Assembly: GCF_900107255.1 (NCBI RefSeq)
Contig: NZ_FNPH01000002.1
Span: 434,001-498,000 of the forward strand
DNA: 64,000 nucleotides
From: Micromonospora pattaloongensis
GTDB taxonomy: Bacteria > Actinomycetota > Actinomycetes > Mycobacteriales > Micromonosporaceae
Reading direction: 5' to 3'
Shown: piece by piece, positions 9,339-20,400 of the stretch
Numbering within the stretch: position 1 is the stretch's first letter
Layout: every line of letters starts with the position of its first letter
Program-made: the position numbers and the translations under genes
Notes under the pieces: generated by a model
What the model was told of the DNA's origin: nothing
Database searches by the model: none
The model's input: only the letters and a program-made list of their open reading frames with translations

Positions 9339-9878
9339 ATGAGCTTTGCGCGAGTGCGAGCACTCGTCGTCGTCGGCGCGCTGGCCCTGTTCGCGCTGGT
9401 ATTCGTCGTGGTCGCGGTCGTTCGGGACACGCAGAGCGGCCCGACCGCCGCCAAGAGCTGCCCCGACGGGTACGCGCTGGCCAACATCCGGTTGCGGGAG
9501 CCGAAGGACGTCCGGATCAACGTTTACAACGCGACGGACACGCCGGGCCTGGCCACGAAGGTCGGGACGGAGTTCAAGAACCGCAAGTTCCAGGTGCAGA
9601 AGGAAGGCAACGACCCGCAGAAGAAGGGGGTCGACGGCGTCGCGGTGCTGCGGTACGGCCCGCAGGCGGTCGGCTCGGCGCACCTGCTGCGGGCGTACTT
9701 CCTGGACCAGGCGAAGGTGGAGTACGACCCCAAGCGCAAGGACGACGCGGTCGACGTGGTGATCGGCAACGCGTACCAGCAGCTGGCGACGACCACGGAG
9801 GTCAACCAGTCGCTGGTCGAGCTCGGCGGCAAGCCGCAGCTGCCGCCGCAGACCTGCGCCGCGGACGAGCAGCTCTGA
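9339..9878 (+). CDS. cei: LytR_C domain membrane-anchored protein (Rv2700/Cei-like)
   Basis: A 179-residue protein with one N-terminal transmembrane segment (about residues 8-28) and an extracytoplasmic LytR C-terminal domain from about residue 55 ([16 protein letters not shown] is the hallmark start). Its place between DUF4193 and suhB matches Rv2700, named Cei for cell-envelope integrity in mycobacteria. A role in envelope integrity is therefore inferred from orthology by synteny. The ATG at 9339 directly precedes the membrane segment. Confidence 0.85.
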   Translation: MSFARVRALVVVGALALFALVFVVVAVVRDTQSGPTAAKSCPDGYALANIRLREPKDVRINVYNATDTPGLATKVGTEFKNRKFQVQKEGNDPQKKGVDGVAVLRYGPQAVGSAHLLRAYFLDQAKVEYDPKRKDDAVDVVIGNAYQQLATTTEVNQSLVELGGKPQLPPQTCAADEQL

Positions 9879-9890
9879 TCGCGTGATCCC

Positions 9891-9924
9891 ATCGGCGCCC
9901 GGTCCGGTCGGACCGGGCGCCGAT
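9891..9924. terminator. bidirectional hairpin terminator
   Basis: A perfect 15-base-pair stem: arm 9891-9905, loop GGTC 9906-9909, arm 9910-9924. It lies 13 bases after the LytR_C stop and before the convergent suhB gene. There is no U-tract, as is usual for actinobacterial terminators. Confidence 0.8.
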
Positions 9925-9981
9925 CGCGTGCGGGCCACGGGCCGCCCCGCCGCGCGGCGGGCCCGCCGTCGTCGTCGCGCG

Positions 9982-10806
9982 CTACGCGCCGCCCGCCGCG
10001 TCGAGCCGCAGCAGGTGGGCGTGCAGCGGGCCGAAGAGCGCCGGCGGCGCCGCGATGACGAGCTCCGGCCCCGGCGGCGCCCCGGCCAGCCCGGCCACCC
10101 GCAGCCCCGCCTCGGTGGCGACCAGGCCCCCGGCCGCGTGGTCCCAGGCGTTGAGCCCCTTCTCGTAGTACGCGTCCATCGCGCCCTCGGCCACCCGGCA
10201 CAGGTCGATGGCGGCCGCGCCGAACCGGCGGATGTCCCGCACCTCGGTGATCAGACCCGCGAGCACCGCGGCCTGATGGCGCCGGCGGGCGGGGTCGTAA
10301 CCGAAGCCCGTGGCGATCAGCGCGTGCGCGAGGTCGGTCTGCGCGGAGCCGCGCAGCCGCTCGCCGTCGCGGTAGGCACCACCGCCCCGCGTCGCCCGCC
10401 ACTCGTCGCCGGTCGCGGCGTTGCGCACGACCCCCGCCACGACCACCCCGTCGACCTCGGCGGCGAGCGAGACGGCGTACTCGGGCAGGCCGTAGAGGTA
10501 GTTGACGGTGCCGTCGATGGGGTCGAGGATCCAGCGCACCGCGCCCGGCGGGCGCGACCGCGGGTCGGCGCTGTCGCCGTACTCCTCACCCAGCACGGTG
10601 TCCCCGGGCCGGGCGTCGCGCAGCGCCGCGACGACCTGGCGCTCCACCGCCCGGTCCGCCGCGGTGACCACGTCGGTGCTCGTGCTCTTGGTGTCGACCC
10701 CGCGCACGCCCTCGGCGCGCATCCGGCGGGCGGTCTCGGCGGCGTCCCGCGCCACGTCCACCGCGATCCTCAGCAACTCATCCGGACGTGGGGTGATTTC
10801 GCGCAT
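9982..10806 (-). CDS. suhB: inositol monophosphatase family protein (SuhB-like)
   Basis: A 274-residue Mg2+-dependent phosphatase. The signature residues are present: GEEYGD (motif A), [15 protein letters not shown] (metal-binding DPIDGT) and WDHAAGGL near the C-terminus. It likely dephosphorylates myo-inositol-1-phosphate, feeding phosphatidylinositol and mycothiol synthesis; related phosphatases can act on other sugar phosphates. The ATG at 10806 starts just before the conserved [12 protein letters not shown]; the frame runs further upstream without conserved features. It is the Rv2701c position. ppgK, which follows in mycobacteria, is missing. Confidence 0.92.
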   Translation of the reverse strand: MREITPRPDELLRIAVDVARDAAETARRMRAEGVRGVDTKSTSTDVVTAADRAVERQVVAALRDARPGDTVLGEEYGDSADPRSRPPGAVRWILDPIDGTVNYLYGLPEYAVSLAAEVDGVVVAGVVRNAATGDEWRATRGGGAYRDGERLRGSAQTDLAHALIATGFGYDPARRRHQAAVLAGLITEVRDIRRFGAAAIDLCRVAEGAMDAYYEKGLNAWDHAAGGLVATEAGLRVAGLAGAPPGPELVIAAPPALFGPLHAHLLRLDAAGGA

Positions 10807-11151
10807 GCGTGCGTCACGCCCTTTCCGCGCCCATTTTCGGGCGTTTTCCGCGGGGATGAAGTCGGCGGCCTCCGTCGCCCGGTCAGGCCACCCCTCCCCC
10901 ACCTGGCAGGGGTAACATCCTTTCAAAGTCCACGTTCGTTCACGCTTGGTGGGGCCCGGTCGTCGCCTCCGGCGCGCGCGCAGGATGATCGCCGCAGACG
11001 GCGTTACAATTCACGCCTACCCTTGCGCCACGGATCGCCGCCAACCCGGCCGGTCCGCGACACGGGGGCCCCACTCCACACCGGCACACGTCGCTCCGCG
11101 CTGCGGTGGCCGGTCCGGCCGTGCTCGCTCATCGCCTCCGGAAGGTCATTC
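10807..11151. other. 345-base regulatory region upstream of sigA (and suhB)
   Basis: No gene seen. It must hold divergent promoters for suhB and sigA. The clearest element is a TACAAT hexamer at 11005-11010, a good -10 box on the plus strand about 142 bases before sigA, without a convincing -35. A long 5' untranslated leader for sigA would follow if this is used. Confidence 0.4.
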
Positions 11152-12762
<1,611 letters not shown>

Positions 12763-13006
12763 ACGATTTCGTCAACCGAACGTGTCGCTTTGATCACCAG
12801 ATGTGGATCAACGCGAACTGATCCGGCGGATGTGCTGTTGTGATCGTTGACGTGGCACCCTTGGTGCACGGCACACTGTCCCTACCACGTGTGACCTCGG
12901 TCCCCCGGGGGCACATTGGGAAGGACGCGCCCATCACCGGTGTTGGACGATGGGTGAGCAACGACCGACGAGTGTGTTCATCGGTGACGACAAGAGGAGG
13001 AAGGCG

Positions 13007-13237
13007 ATGACCCCGACCCTCACGCCGCCGGAGACGGTGGCTTCCCTGGGCGCCGATGAACGGTGCGACCGGTGCAACGCGGCCGGCAAGCTGCGGGTGA
13101 CGCTGGCGGGCGGCAGTGAGCTGGTGTTCTGCGGACACCACGCGAACAAGTACGCCGACGATCTCGTGAAGATCGCGGTCCAGTTCAAGGCCGACCCCGA
13201 GTTCACCTGGCGTGGCGCCGATCTGATGGCGAACTGA
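13007..13237 (+). CDS. DUF7455 family small zinc-ribbon-like protein
   Basis: A 76-residue protein. A CDRC pair near residue 20 and the FCGHHANKY segment near 47 together provide Cys/His ligands for a probable metal site. This small family usually lies just downstream of the principal sigma factor in actinobacteria. AGGAGGAAGGCG precedes the ATG and fixes the start. It ends 13 bases before a very strong terminator. Function unknown. Confidence 0.85.
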   Translation: MTPTLTPPETVASLGADERCDRCNAAGKLRVTLAGGSELVFCGHHANKYADDLVKIAVQFKADPEFTWRGADLMAN

Positions 13238-13250
13238 GGTTCCATCACAT

Positions 13251-13298
13251 AAACCGGCCGGCGGCGTTCCCCTCACGGGGGACGCCGCCGGCCGGTTT
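13251..13298. terminator. strong bidirectional hairpin terminator
   Basis: A 22-base-pair stem with one G-U pair: arm 13251-13272, loop TCAC 13273-13276, arm 13277-13298. The outer AAACC/GGTTT gives an A-run on one side and a T-run on the other, so it can terminate both the DUF7455 transcript and the convergent helicase transcript. Confidence 0.92.
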
Positions 13299-13333
13299 AT
13301 ATGCCGTGCGCCGCTGCCGCTGCCGCCGCCCCG

Positions 13334-15058
13334 TCAGAGGGTCTGGACGGTCGCGATCCGCTCTTCCAGCTGCTCGATCGTCGCCTGGGCGCTCGGCGGT
13401 CCGCCGCAAAGCCGCCGCAGCTCGGCGTGGATCTTCCCGTGCGGGAGCCCGGTGCGGTGATGGTGGGCAGCGACCAGCGCGTTGAGCTGACGGCGCAGCA
13501 CGATCCGCCGCTCCGCCGCGGTACGCGGCCCGGCCGACTGCGTGGGCGCCGAGGGCGGCGCCTGCTCGCTCCGCCGCCGACGCTGCGCCGCCAGCTGCTC
13601 GGCCTGGCGCTTGTTCAGCAGCACGGCCACCTGGTCCGCGGTGAGCAGCCCCGGCAGCCCGAGGTACTCCTCCTCCTCCGGCGTGCCGGCCTGGGCGGCC
13701 GTGCCGAACGTGGTGCCGTCGAAAATCACCTGGTCGAGTTCCGCGGTGGCGGAGAGCGCCTCGAACCGCTTCTCCAGCTCGCCGCTCGCGTTCTCGTTGC
13801 GCTGCGCCCGCTCCAGCAGGTCGTCGTCGAAGCCCTCCCGCTGCTTCGGCGCGCCGAGCACGTGATCCCGCTCGGCCTCCATCTCGCTGGCCAGGCCGAG
13901 CAGGTGCGGCACGCTCGGCAGGAAGACCGACGCGGTCTCGCCGGGCCGGCGGGCCCGGACGAAACGCCCGATGGCCTGCGCGAAGAAGAGCGGCGTGGAG
14001 GCGCTCGTCGCGTACACCCCGACCGCCAGCCGGGGGATGTCGACGCCCTCGGAGACCATCCGGACCGCGACCAGCCACCGCTGATTGGAGGCGGCGAACT
14101 CGGCGATCCGCGCCGAGGCGCCCACGTCGTCGGAGAGCACGACGACGGCCTTCTCCCCGGTGATCCGCTCCAGCAGCCGGGCGTACGCCCGGGCGGACTG
14201 CTGGTCGGTCGCGATGACCAGCCCGCCGGCGTCCGCCATCCCGCCGTTGCGCACCACCTGCAGCCGGGCGTCGGCCGCGCGCAGCACCTGGGGCATCCAG
14301 TCACCGGCCGGGTCCAGCGCGGTCCGCCACGCCTGGGCGACCACGTCCTGGGTCATCGGCTCGCCGAGCCGGGCCGCGAGCTCGTCGCCGGCGCTGGTGC
14401 GCCAGCGGGTCTCGCCGGAGTACGCAAGGAAGATCACGGGGCGGACGACGCCGTCGCGGAGCGCGTCGGAGTATCCGTAGACGGAGTCGGCGCGCGATCG
14501 CAGCAGCCCGTCGCCGCCCCGCTCGTACGTCACGAACGGGATCGGGTTGTCGTCCGAGCGGAACGGCGTACCGGTGAGCATCAGCCGACGGACGGCCGGC
14601 TCGAACGCCGACTTCACCCCGTCACCCCAGGAGCGCGAGTCGCCGGCGTGGTGCACCTCGTCGAGGATCACCATGGTGCGGCGGGTCAGCGTGCGCCGGC
14701 GGTGCACCTGGGGCGCGATCCCGACCTGCGCGTACGTGACGACGGCGCCGTGGAAGTCCGCGGAGGAGTGCACGTCGGCGTTGCGGAAGCCGGCGTCGAG
14801 CTGGATGCCGATCCGCGCGGCGGCCTGTGCCCACTGGGTCTTCAGGTGCTCGGTCGGCGCCACCACGGTGACCGCCTCGACGGTGCCGTCGGCGAGCAGC
14901 TCGGCGGCGATGCGCAGCGCGAACGTGGTCTTACCGGCGCCGGGGGTCGCGACCGCCATGAAGTCCTCGGAGCGTCGCCGCAGGTAACCCACGAGCGCCT
15001 TGCGCTGCCAGGCACGCAGTGCCGGAAAGGTGTCGATAGCCGGCAGTTGGGCACCCAA
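13334..15058 (-). CDS. superfamily 2 DEAD/DEAH-box helicase
   Basis: About 574 residues. Helicase motifs appear in order: motif I TPGAGKTT, motif Ia VVAPTEHL, motif II DEVHH, motif III LTGTPF, then in the second RecA domain VRMVSEGVDIPRL and motif VI QAIGRFVRARR. It resembles the XPB/RadD-like SF2 helicases of actinobacteria; the substrate is unknown. I chose the TTG at 15058 because GGAGGG lies eight bases upstream and conserved sequence (GAQLPAIDTF) starts there; the open frame continues to an ATG at 15118. The C-terminal 90 residues are basic and may bind nucleic acid. Confidence 0.9.
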   Translation of the reverse strand: MGAQLPAIDTFPALRAWQRKALVGYLRRRSEDFMAVATPGAGKTTFALRIAAELLADGTVEAVTVVAPTEHLKTQWAQAAARIGIQLDAGFRNADVHSSADFHGAVVTYAQVGIAPQVHRRRTLTRRTMVILDEVHHAGDSRSWGDGVKSAFEPAVRRLMLTGTPFRSDDNPIPFVTYERGGDGLLRSRADSVYGYSDALRDGVVRPVIFLAYSGETRWRTSAGDELAARLGEPMTQDVVAQAWRTALDPAGDWMPQVLRAADARLQVVRNGGMADAGGLVIATDQQSARAYARLLERITGEKAVVVLSDDVGASARIAEFAASNQRWLVAVRMVSEGVDIPRLAVGVYATSASTPLFFAQAIGRFVRARRPGETASVFLPSVPHLLGLASEMEAERDHVLGAPKQREGFDDDLLERAQRNENASGELEKRFEALSATAELDQVIFDGTTFGTAAQAGTPEEEEYLGLPGLLTADQVAVLLNKRQAEQLAAQRRRRSEQAPPSAPTQSAGPRTAAERRIVLRRQLNALVAAHHHRTGLPHGKIHAELRRLCGGPPSAQATIEQLEERIATVQTL

Positions 15059-15259
15059 GAGACGCTCCCTCCGACCACCACGGGGGCGGACACTCTGCGC
15101 AACGACCAGCGCGACCACGGTCGCGGCTCACGAAAACGCCCTCGCGACGGTGGAGCGCGAAGGCCGTCCCAGCATAGCCGCGCCGACGTTTCCGGGCCCG
15201 GCAGCGACACCGCGCGAGCGCCTGGTCACACCCGGACGCGGTCGGTGGAACGGCGGGCC

Positions 15260-15985
15260 TCAGCCGCCGGCCGGGCCGGGTGACGACGGGCGACCGCGGC
15301 CGGCGCCGCCGTCGCCGGACGCCGTCGGGGTCTCGGCGGCGCCTTCCTCGCGGAGCCGCCGCCTAAAGCCCCGCTCCATCGCCACCGGCGCCGACCACCT
15401 GCGGCGCAGCGCCACCACCCGCAGGCCGAAGACGAGCAGCGCCGCGGCGGCCAGTGGGGCCGGCCCGGCGTACCCGGTGAAGTGCAGCGCGACCACCGTG
15501 ACCGAGCCGACGAGCGCGGCCACCGCGTAGATCTCCCGGCGCAGCACGACCGGGATCTCACCGGTGAGCAGGTCGCGACCGAGCCCGCCGCCGATCGCGG
15601 TCAGCATGCCGATCACGCAGGTGCCCATCGCGGGCACCCCGGCGCCGAGCGCCTTGAGCGTGCCGGTGACGGTGAACAGGCCCAGGCCGGCCGCGTCGAG
15701 GACCAGAACGGTACGACGCAGCCGGGCGAGCTGGGGATGCAGCCAGAAGACGGCGATCGAGGCGAGCGCGGCGGCCGTCGCGTACCGCCAGTCGGCGAAC
15801 GCGAGCGGCGGCACCTCCCCGATGACGAGATCGCGCAGGATCCCGCCGCCGAGCGCCGCGACGAAGCCGACGAAGACCACGCCGAACAGGTCGAGCCGCT
15901 TGACCACCGCGGCGGAGGCGCCGGAGGCCGCGAAGACGGCGACCCCGGCCAGGTCGGCGGCCAGCAGGGCGGTGGAGGTGCTCAC
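15260..15985 (-). CDS. trimeric intracellular cation (TRIC)-type channel, YadS/UPF0126 family
   Basis: A 241-residue membrane protein of about seven hydrophobic segments, built as an inverted duplication. The repeat hallmark GGGILRDLVIGEVPP (first half) recurs as GGGLGRDLLTGEIPV (second half). Prokaryotic TRIC homologues conduct K+ and other monovalent ions. The last 40 residues are low-complexity and cytoplasmic. It is a single-gene unit between the helicase and DUF3039. Confidence 0.9.
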   Translation of the reverse strand: MSTSTALLAADLAGVAVFAASGASAAVVKRLDLFGVVFVGFVAALGGGILRDLVIGEVPPLAFADWRYATAAALASIAVFWLHPQLARLRRTVLVLDAAGLGLFTVTGTLKALGAGVPAMGTCVIGMLTAIGGGLGRDLLTGEIPVVLRREIYAVAALVGSVTVVALHFTGYAGPAPLAAAALLVFGLRVVALRRRWSAPVAMERGFRRRLREEGAAETPTASGDGGAGRGRPSSPGPAGG

Positions 15986-16032
15986 CGCCGCAGGCTACGC
16001 GCGCGGGGGCCGGGGTCGGCGCAGGGGCCGGG

Positions 16033-16251
16033 TCAGCCCTTCATCGATTCGTAGATCTCCTTGCACGCCGGGCAGACCGGCGAGCCGGGCTTCGGCGACT
16101 TGGTGACCGGGAACGTCTCGCCGCAGAGGGCGATCACGAACGTCCCCATGACCGCGCTCTCGGCGATCTTCTCTTTCCGGACGTAATGGAACATCTCCGG
16201 ACCGGTATCGGCGTCCTTGAGCTCCGGACGCTCCAGAACCTCTGTGCTCAC
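16033..16251 (-). CDS. DUF3039 domain-containing protein
   Basis: A 72-residue protein starting with GTG and the conserved STEVLERPE. The family core includes HYVRKEKIAES and a terminal CPACKEIYE; with an upstream Cys in ALCGE it may coordinate a metal. GGAGGTG lies about nine bases upstream of the GTG, fixing the start. It is divergent from psuG. Function unknown. Confidence 0.88.
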   Translation of the reverse strand: MSTEVLERPELKDADTGPEMFHYVRKEKIAESAVMGTFVIALCGETFPVTKSPKPGSPVCPACKEIYESMKG

Positions 16252-16341
16252 GTGGTAACACCTCCAGCCCACCAGTGTTGCAGCTGACGGGGTGCCGGTC
16301 CAACGCACGGCCGTGCCGACCCGACCCGTACCGTGGTGATC

Positions 16342-17265
16342 GTGAACGAGTCCCCGCGCTTCGACATCCAGTACGGCGCCGAGGTCGCCGCCGCCCGCCG
16401 TGACGGGCGCCCGATCGTCGCCCTGGAGAGCACCATCGTCTCCCACGGGCTGCCGCGCCCGGACAACCTGCGCGTGGCCCGGGAGATCGAGTCAGCGGTC
16501 CGCGGCGCCGGCGCGGTGCCCGCCACCATCGGCATGGTCGGCGGCCGGCTCGTGGTCGGCCTCGACGACGCCCAGCTCAGCCATCTCGCCACCGCCGACG
16601 GCGTGGCGAAGCTCTCCGTCCGCGACCTGCCGGTGGCGGCCGCGCTCGGCGCCGACGGCGCCACCACGGTCGCCGCAACCAGCGCGGTCGCCGCGGCCGC
16701 CGGGATCGGGGTCTTCGCGACCGGCGGGCTGGGCGGGGTGCACCGCGAGGCGTCGCAGACCTTCGACGAGTCCGCGGACCTGACCACCCTGGCCCGTACG
16801 CCGATCGCGGTGGTCTGCGCCGGCGTCAAGTCGATCCTGGACGTGGGCGCGACGCTGGAGCGGCTGGAGACCCTCGGGGTGACCGTGGTCGGCTACCGCA
16901 CCCGCCGCTTCCCCGGGTTCTTCATCACCGACAGCGGCTTCGACCTCGACTGGTCGGTGGAGTCGCCGGAGCAGATCGCCGCGGCGCTGCGCGCCCGGCG
17001 TGAGCAGGGCGTGCAGGGCGGCGGCCTGATCGTGGCGAACCCGCTGCCGGTCGACGAGCAGCTCGATCCGGCGCTGCACGACCGGACGCTCGCCGACGGC
17101 CTGGCGATGCTGGCGCGCGACGGGGTGACCGGCAAGGCGGTGACCCCGTTCCTGCTGGCGCACTTCCACTCGGCGACCGAGGGGCGCAGCCTCGCGGTGA
17201 ACGTACGGATCATCCTGCGCAACGCGGAGCTGGCGGGCCGGATCGCCGTCGCCGCCGCGGCCTGA
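16342..17265 (+). CDS. psuG: pseudouridine-5'-phosphate glycosidase
   Basis: Cleaves pseudouridine 5'-phosphate to ribose 5-phosphate and uracil, for breakdown of RNA-derived pseudouridine. Family segments include [25 protein letters not shown] and the catalytic/metal-site stretches [10 protein letters not shown] and RRFPGF. Three in-frame GTG codons (16333, 16336, 16342) are possible. A TACCGT hexamer at 16329-16334 would place a leaderless transcript start at about 16341, so I prefer 16342. The kinase that makes its substrate follows directly. Confidence 0.93.
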   Translation: MNESPRFDIQYGAEVAAARRDGRPIVALESTIVSHGLPRPDNLRVAREIESAVRGAGAVPATIGMVGGRLVVGLDDAQLSHLATADGVAKLSVRDLPVAAALGADGATTVAATSAVAAAAGIGVFATGGLGGVHREASQTFDESADLTTLARTPIAVVCAGVKSILDVGATLERLETLGVTVVGYRTRRFPGFFITDSGFDLDWSVESPEQIAAALRARREQGVQGGGLIVANPLPVDEQLDPALHDRTLADGLAMLARDGVTGKAVTPFLLAHFHSATEGRSLAVNVRIILRNAELAGRIAVAAAA

Positions 17266-17275
17266 CCCGCCGGCG

Positions 17276-18220
17276 ATGCCCGAACCCGAGGGGCCGCCCC
17301 GACGACGGATCGTGGTCGTCGGCGACGTGGTCACCGACGTCCTCGCCGTGCTCGCCGCACCGCTGGCGACCGGCTCCGACACCCGCGCGGACGTCCGGCA
17401 GACCGGCGGCGGCCAGGCCGCGAACACGGCGGCCTGGCTCGGCTGGGAGGGCGGCGACGTGACGCTCGTCGCCGCGATCGGCGCCGACGAGGCCGGGCAG
17501 GCCCGGGTCGACGAGCTCGCCGCGGCGGGCGTGCGCTGCGCCGTACGGCGCTGCCCGGACGCGCCGACCGGCACCGTGATCGTTCTGGTCCACGACGGCG
17601 AGCGGTCGATGATCACCGACCGGGGCGCGAACCTGAAGCTGGAGCCGGCGGACGTGGACGCGGCGCTCGCCGCCGCCCCGGACGCCACCCACCTGCACCT
17701 GTCCGGCTACACGCTGCTGGACCGCGCCTCGCGGGCCGCCGGCCGGCACGCGCTGGCGGCCGCCCGCCGCCACGGGCTCACCACCAGCGTCGACGCGGCC
17801 TCCGCGGAGCCGCTGCGGCAGGTCGGCGCGGCGGCCTTCCTGCAATGGGTACGCGGCGTCGACCTGCTGCTCGCCAACGCCGACGAGGCGGCGGCGCTGA
17901 CCGGCACGGCGCTGCTGCCCGACCGGCCCAGCTCGGCGGTGGCGCGCGCGCGTGCGCTGCGCGGGATCGCCCGGCACGTGGTGCTCAAACGCGCCGGCGA
18001 GGGCGCGGTCTGGGCGGAGCCGACCGGGGTGGTGACCGAGCAGCCCGCGCAGCGGGTGCCGGTGGTGGACGCTACCGGCGCCGGGGACGCGTTCGCGGCC
18101 GGCCTGCTGGCCGCCTGGGTGACCGGCGCCGAGCCCGCGGAGGCACTACGCCGCGCCGGCGAACTCGGCGCGATAGCCGTCTCCACCGTCGGCGCCCGCC
18201 CACCCCTGCCCCGCACATGA
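17276..18220 (+). CDS. psuK: PfkB-family carbohydrate kinase, probable pseudouridine kinase
   Basis: A 314-residue ribokinase-fold kinase. PfkB signatures: GGGQAANTA near residue 43 (substrate side) and DATGAGDAFAAG near the C-terminus (anion hole and catalytic Asp). It starts ten bases after psuG, so the two are one operon; pseudouridine to pseudouridine 5'-phosphate is the logical activity, although the sequence alone would also allow ribokinase or adenosine-kinase-like activity. No nucleoside transporter gene is attached. Confidence 0.85.
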   Translation: MPEPEGPPRRRIVVVGDVVTDVLAVLAAPLATGSDTRADVRQTGGGQAANTAAWLGWEGGDVTLVAAIGADEAGQARVDELAAAGVRCAVRRCPDAPTGTVIVLVHDGERSMITDRGANLKLEPADVDAALAAAPDATHLHLSGYTLLDRASRAAGRHALAAARRHGLTTSVDAASAEPLRQVGAAAFLQWVRGVDLLLANADEAAALTGTALLPDRPSSAVARARALRGIARHVVLKRAGEGAVWAEPTGVVTEQPAQRVPVVDATGAGDAFAAGLLAAWVTGAEPAEALRRAGELGAIAVSTVGARPPLPRT

Positions 18221-18255
18221 TCGCTCCACCCGCCACAACGCGACGATCCTGCGGA

Positions 18256-18609
18256 TCATGGCTCGAGGTCGATGACGCGGTTCGGTGCGGGGCCGGCGGG
18301 CGGGGCCGGCAGGGCGGCCGGGCCCGCGGGGTGGTGACGCATTCGGGACATCCGGTGCTTCTCCTTGGGCGGGCCGTCGTTGGCGAGCAGCACGGCCAGC
18401 CACGGGATGAGGATCATCCCGACGCCGCAGATCGGGAGCCAGAGCCAGAGCAGCGGCGCCCGCGCGGAGACGAGCACAGCGCCGACGATCAGGCACACCG
18501 CCCGGATCGACATCATCACGATGTACCGCACCTGACGGCTGCGCAGCTGATCGTCCTGGCTGCGGGCGGCGTCGGTGATCAGGATCGGTGGCGATTCCTG
18601 TCGCTTCAC
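18256..18609 (-). CDS. DUF3099 family membrane protein
   Basis: A 117-residue protein starting with a GTG at 18609, preceded by GGGAGG. The N-terminal segment (ILITDAARSQDDQ) is the DUF3099 hallmark, followed by two transmembrane helices (about residues 32-75) and a Pro-rich tail. Widespread in actinobacteria; no known function. It is convergent with psuK. Confidence 0.85.
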   Translation of the reverse strand: MKRQESPPILITDAARSQDDQLRSRQVRYIVMMSIRAVCLIVGAVLVSARAPLLWLWLPICGVGMILIPWLAVLLANDGPPKEKHRMSRMRHHPAGPAALPAPPAGPAPNRVIDLEP

Positions 18610-18683
18610 CCGGGCCTCCCTCGACTGCCGTCCATCCTCCCACTCCACGGCCGGGTCACCCACCCCGGCGAGGGGGCGCGGGG

Positions 18684-19274
18684 CTAGAGGTTGCTCTCCG
18701 ACGCCTTCGCGGCCGCCTTCATCTGCTGCTTGTAGCTGCGCACCTTCACCAGCGAGTCCTCGTCGGTGACGTCCGCGACCGACCGGTACGCGCCCGGTTC
18801 GCCGTACGCGCCCGCCGCCTCCCGCCAGCCCGGCGGCGTCACCCCGAACCGCTTGCCGAGCAGCGCCGCGAAGATCTGCGCCTTCTGCTTGCCGAACCCG
18901 GGCAGCTCACCGATCCGCTCGAGCAGCTCCCTGCCGTCCTTCGCCTCCGACCACAGCCGCGTGACGTCCCCGTCGTAGCGCTCGACCAGCCTCAGGCAGA
19001 CGTCCTGGACCCGCGCCGCCATCGCCTTCGGGAAGCGGTGCAGCGCCGGCCGGGCGCTGAAGAGCTCGACCAGCGCCTCTGGGTCGTACGTCGCCAACTC
19101 CGCCGCGGTCGGCTCGTGACCGAGCCGCCGCACCAGCTCATACGGCGACGAGAACGCCTTCTCCATCGAGACCTGCTGGTCGAGCACCATGCCGACCAGC
19201 AGCGCCAGCGGGTTCTCCTGGAGCAGCTTGTTCGCCTGCGGATCGATGGGCAGAGAGAGCGTCATGTGCTCCAT
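18684..19274 (-). CDS. HhH-GPD-type base-excision DNA repair protein
   Basis: A 196-residue protein of the endonuclease III / DNA glycosylase fold. QQVSMEKAFSSPYEL and the helix-hairpin-helix region ELPGFGKQKAQIFAALLG are visible. No iron-sulfur Cys cluster follows, so it belongs to the small HhH-GPD subfamily found in actinobacteria; the lesion it removes is unknown. GGAGGG lies four bases before the ATG at 19274; a second ATG at 19265 is also possible. Confidence 0.88.
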   Translation of the reverse strand: MEHMTLSLPIDPQANKLLQENPLALLVGMVLDQQVSMEKAFSSPYELVRRLGHEPTAAELATYDPEALVELFSARPALHRFPKAMAARVQDVCLRLVERYDGDVTRLWSEAKDGRELLERIGELPGFGKQKAQIFAALLGKRFGVTPPGWREAAGAYGEPGAYRSVADVTDEDSLVKVRSYKQQMKAAAKASESNL

Positions 19275-19362
19275 CCTGCCCTCCGCCAGCCGCGAAGCCG
19301 CGCCACCCCGGCCGTGCCGGTCAGATCCAGCGGTACGTCGGGCGGTCATGGGCCGGCGACGG

Positions 19363-20193
19363 TCACTCCGCGCGGTGCCGGCCGCCGTCCGGTGCGACCC
19401 GCAGCGGCGACCGCTCGCCCGCCTCGACGGCGAACGGCAGTGTGTTCTCGGGTGGCGGGAGGGCGCAGGTGGCGAAGTCGGTGAACGCGCACGGCGGATT
19501 CACCGCCCGGTTGAAGTCGAGGATCAACAGGCCGTCCGGACCGGGCTCGGGAACCGTCAGCGAACGCGCCGCGGGGCAGGTCGTGACGCCGCTCGTGGCG
19601 TCCCGGAACGGCAGCCACAACCCGCCGTCGGCGCGCCCGAACGCGGTCAGCGCGTAGTCCTCGCCGTCGAGATGGAACCGCACCACCCCGCGGGCGCACT
19701 GCCGGTGCGTCAGCCCGTCCACCACCGAGCCCAGCGTCACGTCGCGGGGCTCGTCGTACGCGTGGAACCACCCCTCGACAATCCACTCCGGACGCGGGGC
19801 GTACGCCGGCACCCCGGCGAACCGGGTGCGCGTCGCCGCCCGCGGGTCCCGGACCCGGATCGCGTACCGCCGGCCGCGCTGCATGATCTCGATCCGCTTG
19901 TCGGCGACGGTGGCGATCGCGGGCGGCGCGGCGTCGGCGACCTCGACCAGGACCGTGCCCTGCACGTGCCGGCCGTGCAGGACCAGGCCGTCCTCCGGCG
20001 TCACCCGCGCCATGACCCCGGCGGGGCGCCCGTCCCACCGGCCCGGCACGCCCCGGTACCCGGTCGGCTCCCCGGTGAGCCAGTGCAGCGCGCTCAGGCT
20101 CAGCCAGCCGTACGGTTCGCGCAACTCGTCCACGCGCCGCACCCGCCAGGCCACCCAGTCGTTGACCAGCGCCTCGCGCTCGACCATCGTCAT
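19363..20193 (-). CDS. DUF1684 domain-containing protein
   Basis: A 276-residue soluble protein. It carries the family's typical N-terminal WVAWRVRRVDELREPYGWL and C-terminal FNRAVNPPCAFT...PPPENTLP segments. The latter binds a ligand in solved members, but no activity is established. GAAGGG precedes the ATG at 20193 (an ATG two codons later is possible). It is divergent from the methyltransferase gene. Confidence 0.88.
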   Translation of the reverse strand: MTMVEREALVNDWVAWRVRRVDELREPYGWLSLSALHWLTGEPTGYRGVPGRWDGRPAGVMARVTPEDGLVLHGRHVQGTVLVEVADAAPPAIATVADKRIEIMQRGRRYAIRVRDPRAATRTRFAGVPAYAPRPEWIVEGWFHAYDEPRDVTLGSVVDGLTHRQCARGVVRFHLDGEDYALTAFGRADGGLWLPFRDATSGVTTCPAARSLTVPEPGPDGLLILDFNRAVNPPCAFTDFATCALPPPENTLPFAVEAGERSPLRVAPDGGRHRAE

Positions 20194-20400
20194 CGCGGTG
20201 TTCCCTTCGCTGCTCGGTCGGTCGCCCGGCTCGCCCGCCTTGTCCGCATTCGTACGATGACACTCCCGCACCCCACTCGCGGGTGATCGTGGCGATACCG
20301 TCCGCGGCCGAACCACCGAACCGGGCACATTCCGGCCGGGTCGGGCAGACTCCGGGCGGATTCAGGGGTTGGGCCCGGCGCGCGGAGCGCAGCCGGCAGG